From NCBI GenBank assembly GCA_964598695.1, contig CAZRDB010000191.1, positions 1 through 9,763 of the forward strand: DNA of 9,763 bases, written 5' to 3'. Made by a program: the position numbers and the translations under genes. Of this stretch, positions 7,194 to 9,763 are shown piece by piece. The stretch comes from CAZRDB01 sp964598695. Lineage in GTDB: Bacteria > Armatimonadota > Zipacnadia > UBA1398. Numbering within the stretch: position 1 is the stretch's first letter; each line of letters begins with the position of its first letter. The notes below the pieces were generated by a model that was given only the letters and a program-made list of their open reading frames with translations, was not told the origin of the DNA and made no database searches.

Positions 7194-7315
7194 CGCGCGA
7201 TGCGCGCCGCAGGAAGGTGGCCTGAGGGGGCGCGGGGAAATGCGCTCTCCGGTACCGGCTCGGGCGTCTGGCGCCCAGGACTGGATCCTTGTCCGACGGC
7301 ATAGGCAGGAGCGAT

Positions 7316-7833
7316 ATGGCACAGGAAGCGGAACCCCAACAGCAGGAGAGTGGGCGCGGCAAGCGTGGGATCGGCGGGATGGCCGTTCCGGTCCTGCTCG
7401 TGTTGGTGCTCGTGGCTCTCGGTGTCGTGATCATGATGCTCCGCAAGATGCCCGCGCCGGGGGGCCATGCCGCCCCGGCCGCGCACGCCGAGGCGCCGGA
7501 GAAGGTCACGATGGTTCAGATTCCGGTCTGCGAGAACCTCACGACCACGAATCGCCTGCAACAGGCGCTGCAGTGCACCGTGAAGCTCCAGATCCGCGAC
7601 AACGAGTCGGGCGAGCGCGGCAAGAAGTGGCAGGAGCCGGAGAACCTGGCGGTGCTGCAGTCGACGGTGATCGACGTGATNNNNNNNNNNGCTCTTCCGA
7701 TCTCGTCTCGCCCCGGCCGCAGCCCAAGGACCTGTTCGAGGCCGAGGTCCGGCGCCGGGTGGACATGCTGATGGGCGAGGAGGGCGCGGTCGACCGCGTC
7801 CTCGTCACGCAGTGGTTGGTGATGGCCCGCTAG
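7316..7833 (+). CDS. fliL: Flagellar basal body protein FliL, interrupted by an assembly gap
   Basis: FliL is an inner membrane protein with a periplasmic domain that rings the stator and supports torque. ATG 7316 has AGGAG (7307-7311) close upstream. Residues 1-21 are polar, 22-42 form the membrane anchor (AVPVLLVLVLVALGVVIMML), then a Pro/Ala linker, then the start of the FliL domain (VQIPVCENLTTTNRLQQALQ, CTVKLQIRDNE). At 7681-7690 are ten N, followed by 13 adapter-like bases. The C-terminal part then resumes in another frame: KDLFEAEVRRRVDMLMGEEG and AVDRVLVTQWLVMAR, stop TAG 7831-7833. This matches the FliL C-terminal helix and final beta-strand. The native bases at both edges fit together if the missing piece is a multiple of 3, so the frame change is an artefact and the gene is probably intact. 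The missing part is probably 15-25 residues, judged from the family pattern. No motA/motB lie before it, unlike many flbD-motAB-fliL clusters. Confidence 0.85.
7681..7690. other. Assembly gap (10 N) inside fliL
   Basis: Ten undetermined bases. Ten is probably a placeholder and not the true size. The FliL reading frame is position 7316 + 3n before the gap and a different frame after it. Confidence 0.98.
7691..7703 (+). other. Residual Illumina adapter sequence at contig edge
   Basis: GCTCTTCCGATCT immediately after the N run is identical to the 13 bases shared by the 3' ends of both standard Illumina TruSeq adapters. It encodes nothing matching FliL and sits exactly at a contig edge, where untrimmed adapter is expected. 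It should be masked. Confidence 0.93.
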
Positions 7834-7845
7834 GGGCCGTCGACT

Positions 7846-7864
7846 CCGAGGTGTTGTGACTCGG
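7846..7864 (+). promoter_or_regulatory. Small hairpin overlapping the fliM ribosome binding site
   Basis: CCGAG (7846-7850) pairs with CTCGG (7860-7864) around a 9-nt loop. A wobble and a C-G pair outside could extend it to about 7866. The right arm runs into GGGGAGG (7863-7869), the Shine-Dalgarno for TTG 7876. Folding could dampen fliM initiation; this is weak, sequence-only evidence. Confidence 0.3.
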
Positions 7865-7875
7865 GGAGGTAGTCG

Positions 7876-8982
7876 TTGCCCGAGGTACTCTCCCAAGCTG
7901 AGATCGAGGCGCTGCTNNNNNNNNNNGTGTGGGGTTTTGTCCTGGGGGTGTTTTTGGTGGCCGTTGTTATTTCCCAAGGTTGTTTAGTGGGGCTGCTTGG
8001 GGGGGTGCCGCTTGCCGGCGAGCAGCCGACGCAGGCGACCGAGACGGCCGACGCCGCGAGCGAGCGGGCCGCCGCCCCCAAGAAGGAGGCGGTCGTCCGC
8101 GACTACAGCTTCCGGTCGCCGTCGAAGTTCTCACGCGACCAGCTTCGCGCGCTGTCGATGGTCCACGAGGACTGGGGCCGGCGCCTCGCGACCAGCCTCG
8201 GCGGACAGCTCCGCACCCCGATCCACTTCAACATCGCCGCCGTCCAGCAGATGGCCTACCACGAGTTCATGGAGCTGCTGACGGAGTCGATCATCTACAT
8301 CTTCACCGCCGACGCCTTCGACGGCTACATGCTGCTGGAGATCAACCGCGGCCTCGGGCTGTGCCTCTTCGAGCGCCTGATGGGCGGCACCGGCGGCATC
8401 CGCTCGCTCCAACGCAACCTGACGGAGATCGAGTGCCGCGTGATCGACGGCGTCGCGGAGCGCATGATGGCGGCCCTGGCCGAGGCGTGGGAGTCGATCG
8501 CGCCCGTGCGGCCGCGGATCGAGCAACGCGAGACCGACCCGCAGTTCGTCCAGATCGTCGAGCCGGCGGAGACGGTCGTCGCGATCCTCCTCGAAGTCAA
8601 GATCGCCGAGGAGACGAGCACCGTGAACGTCTGCATGCCGGCCGTGGCACTCGACCGCATCGCGACCGACCTCTCGGCCGAGCGGTGGCGGAGGCAGAAG
8701 AGCAAGGCGCCGACCGCGGAGATGCAGGAGTCGCTCCGCGGACGGATCGAGAAGACCTACGCGCTCGTGTCGGTGCTGCTGGGACACGCCTACCTGAGTC
8801 CCAAGGAGCTGCTGCAGATGCGCGAGGGAGATGTGATCCCCCTGGACGTGAAACACACCGAGCCGCTGGAGATGCGCGTCGAGAACCTGCCCAAGTTCTG
8901 GGTCCGCCCGGGACGCGTGGGGCGCGCTCTGGCCGTGCGCGTTGTCGACACGTTCCGCGACCAAACGGGAGATGATGAGTGA
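7876..8982 (+). CDS. fliM: Flagellar motor switch protein FliM, interrupted by an assembly gap
   Basis: FliM is the C-ring protein that binds CheY-P and controls rotation direction. The TTG start at 7876 has GGGGAGG 6 nt upstream, and the first residues EVLSQAEIEAL are the conserved CheY-P-binding N-terminus. Ten N (7917-7926) and an aberrant G+T-rich stretch (7927-8007) follow. Normal FliM then resumes: VRDYSFRSPSKFSRDQLRAL, HEDWGRRLATSLGGQLRTPI, the middle CheC-like domain with the GGxG motif (LMGGTGG, from about residue 168 as assembled), and VIDGVAERM. The C-terminal SpoA domain has GDVIPLDVKHTEPLEMRVEN and LPKFWVRPGRVGRALAVRVV. The stop TGA 8980-8982 overlaps the next ATG by one base. 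The hydrophobic segment translated from the aberrant stretch does not belong in this soluble protein. Product certain; residues about 14-50 unreliable. Confidence 0.93.
   Translation: MPEVLSQAEIEALXXXXVWGFVLGVFLVAVVISQGCLVGLLGGVPLAGEQPTQATETADAASERAAAPKKEAVVRDYSFRSPSKFSRDQLRALSMVHEDWGRRLATSLGGQLRTPIHFNIAAVQQMAYHEFMELLTESIIYIFTADAFDGYMLLEINRGLGLCLFERLMGGTGGIRSLQRNLTEIECRVIDGVAERMMAALAEAWESIAPVRPRIEQRETDPQFVQIVEPAETVVAILLEVKIAEETSTVNVCMPAVALDRIATDLSAERWRRQKSKAPTAEMQESLRGRIEKTYALVSVLLGHAYLSPKELLQMREGDVIPLDVKHTEPLEMRVENLPKFWVRPGRVGRALAVRVVDTFRDQTGDDE
7917..7926. other. Assembly gap (10 N) inside fliM
   Basis: Ten undetermined bases directly after the conserved LSQAEIEALL codons. The length keeps the reading frame open by chance or placeholder; the real missing length is unknown. 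Confidence 0.98.
7927..8007. other. Compositionally aberrant G+T-rich segment, probable assembly error in fliM
   Basis: By hand count the 81 bases are 36 G, 32 T, 9 C and 4 A (84% G+T, 40% T), in a region otherwise near 70% GC with few T. It contains long G and T runs and starts exactly at the gap edge. In the FliM frame it gives a hydrophobic stretch (VWGFVLGVFLVAVVISQG and on), which the family does not have. Normal FliM linker composition returns by about 8010 (VPLAGEQPTQATE). Confidence 0.75.
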
Positions 8983-9763
8983 TGGCGGCCGACCCGGGGA
9001 ACGAGTTCGAGCTCTACGAAGAGCTCCTAACGCCCGCGTTCGAGGGCGCCACGGGCCCGTTGTCGGTCTCCTTCGGCAACGCCGAGGTCTCGCTCGTCGC
9101 GGCAACGGTCGCCCCCCAGACGGTGGACGGCCTCGTCTCCGTGCTGCCCGACCCCATGGTCCGCGCGGTGGTCTTCCTCGAGGGACTCCCCGAGCTGGAG
9201 GACCACCCCTTCCTGCTGGCGCTGGGTCTCGAGGACGCCAAGGTCGCCGCCGGGCTCATGATGGACCCGGGCAACCAGGAGCCTCCGGCCGAGTTCGAGG
9301 ACTTCCATCGCTCGGCCGTGGAGGAACTGCTGGGCTACGTCTCGGAGTCGATCGCGCAGGACCTCTCGGCCCGCGTCAAGCGCACGGTCTCCTCGGCCGT
9401 TCGCGGCACCGAGGTGCTCGCGCTGGGCGACGAGCAGGACGCCCTCGAGGACCTCGCCGGCGACGAGGCGCTCGGACTCGTGAGCGCCAGCTACGTCTGC
9501 GCCGACCGGGTGCTCGCGTTCTCGCAGGTCATCTCCGCCGAGTACGCCCGCGTCGTGACCGGGCTGATCGCGCCGCCCGCGGCCGCCGAGGAACCGGCCC
9601 CTCCGCCCGCCCCGGCGCCCCCGCCGCCGGCCGCGCCCGAGCCCCCCAAGGCCGTGCGCTCCATGGGCGAGACGGCCGTCACGCAGGATGAGATCGAGGC
9701 GATCCTCTCGGGCATGGGCGGGGGCGAGCCGAGTGCACCGCCGCCCAAGCCGGCCGCGCCGGC
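8982..9763 (+). CDS. fliY: FliY-like flagellar switch protein with CheC-like domain (5' part; runs off window)
   Basis: ATG 8982 shares its A with the fliM stop (TGATG) and has GGGAG (8967-8971) upstream, so it is translationally coupled to fliM. 260 residues are visible with no stop. Residues 1-200 look like the CheC/FliM middle domain of FliY: SVSFGNAEVSLVAATVAPQT, then the helix HRSAVEELLGYVSESIAQDL (110-129), then LGLVSASYVCADRVLAFSQ. Residues about 201-228 are an Ala/Pro linker, followed by AVTQDEIEAILSGMGGGEP (232-250), which resembles the CheY-P-binding N-terminus of FliM/FliY. A second Ala/Pro linker begins at the window edge, and a SpoA/FliN domain is expected beyond it. FliY forms part of the C-ring and in Bacillus also dephosphorylates CheY-P. 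The CheC active-site pattern here is imperfect (S111-x3-E115-x2-G118, where N is expected). It could also be called a long FliN; the missing C-terminus would settle this. Confidence 0.8.
   Translation, partial: MAADPGNEFELYEELLTPAFEGATGPLSVSFGNAEVSLVAATVAPQTVDGLVSVLPDPMVRAVVFLEGLPELEDHPFLLALGLEDAKVAAGLMMDPGNQEPPAEFEDFHRSAVEELLGYVSESIAQDLSARVKRTVSSAVRGTEVLALGDEQDALEDLAGDEALGLVSASYVCADRVLAFSQVISAEYARVVTGLIAPPAAAEEPAPPPAPAPPPPAAPEPPKAVRSMGETAVTQDEIEAILSGMGGGEPSAPPPKPAAP

Noticed and set aside
7289..7315. TTG 7289 as the fliL start
   Set aside because: ATG 7316 has AGGAG just upstream and gives the usual short polar N-terminus before the membrane helix. TTG 7289 has no good ribosome binding site.
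4644..7322. 892-residue open frame on the minus strand opposite flgE and flbD
   Set aside because: Arg/Val/Asp/His-rich shadow of strongly biased GC3 coding sequence, with no motif. The plus-strand genes are unmistakable.
7927..8007. Membrane helix in FliM, as a new membrane-anchored switch protein
   Set aside because: The segment starts at an assembly gap and has foreign base composition, so artefact is far more likely than biology.
1..9763. CRISPR array, tRNA/rRNA, insertion sequence, prophage or integrase signals
   Set aside because: No spaced direct repeats, no cloverleaf or rRNA-like sequence, and no transposase or integrase motif were seen; all space is taken by flagellar genes.

Overview
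This window is a single-strand run of flagellar genes, all on the + strand. It comes from a high-GC bacterium (roughly 70% GC by eye, with strong G/C preference at third codon positions). The order is [SLT lytic transglycosylase, 3' part] - motE/ylxF-like - fliK - flgD - TIGR02530-type flagellar operon protein - flgE - flbD - fliL - fliM - fliY-like (5' part). This is close to the Bacillus-type fla/che operon order (fliJ-ylxF-fliK-flgD-flgE-swrD/flbD-fliL-fliM-fliY). It is not the enterobacterial arrangement, where flg and fli genes are separate. FlbD, a short FlgD, the TIGR02530 protein and a CheC-like FliY point to a lineage outside Gamma- and Betaproteobacteria. The phylum cannot be fixed from this window; a high-GC uncultured diderm lineage is plausible but is only a guess. 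The assembly gaps indicate a draft, perhaps metagenomic or single-cell, assembly.

Layout: 1-426 encodes the end of a peptidoglycan lytic transglycosylase. 439-1137 encodes a membrane-anchored MotE-like protein. 1222-4675 holds the hook-building block: FliK hook-length ruler, FlgD hook cap/scaffold and a hook-associated operon protein. 4851-6839 is FlgE, the hook subunit, with a large insertion in its middle. 6945-7193 is FlbD. 7316 to the end holds FliL (stator/basal body membrane protein) and two C-ring switch proteins, FliM and a FliY-like protein. Intergenic gaps are all under about 180 bp. They contain several GC-rich hairpins but no U-tract terminator and no promoter I can recognise, so one long transcript is the simplest reading. 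The fliM/fliY junction overlaps by one base.

The most important practical observation is about assembly quality. Two runs of ten N interrupt fliL and fliM. The first is followed directly by 13 bases identical to the 3' end of the common Illumina adapter. The second is followed by 81 bases of unusual G+T-rich sequence that give FliM a hydrophobic segment foreign to the family. Both genes should be treated as intact genes with a damaged assembly, not as pseudogenes or novel fusions. I did not find an undescribed mobile, defence or biosynthetic system. The biological points worth following are an SLT enzyme inside the fla operon, a FliY-like protein with an internal FliM-type EIEAIL motif, a likely CTG start of flbD behind a long hairpin, and an enlarged cysteine-containing FlgE.
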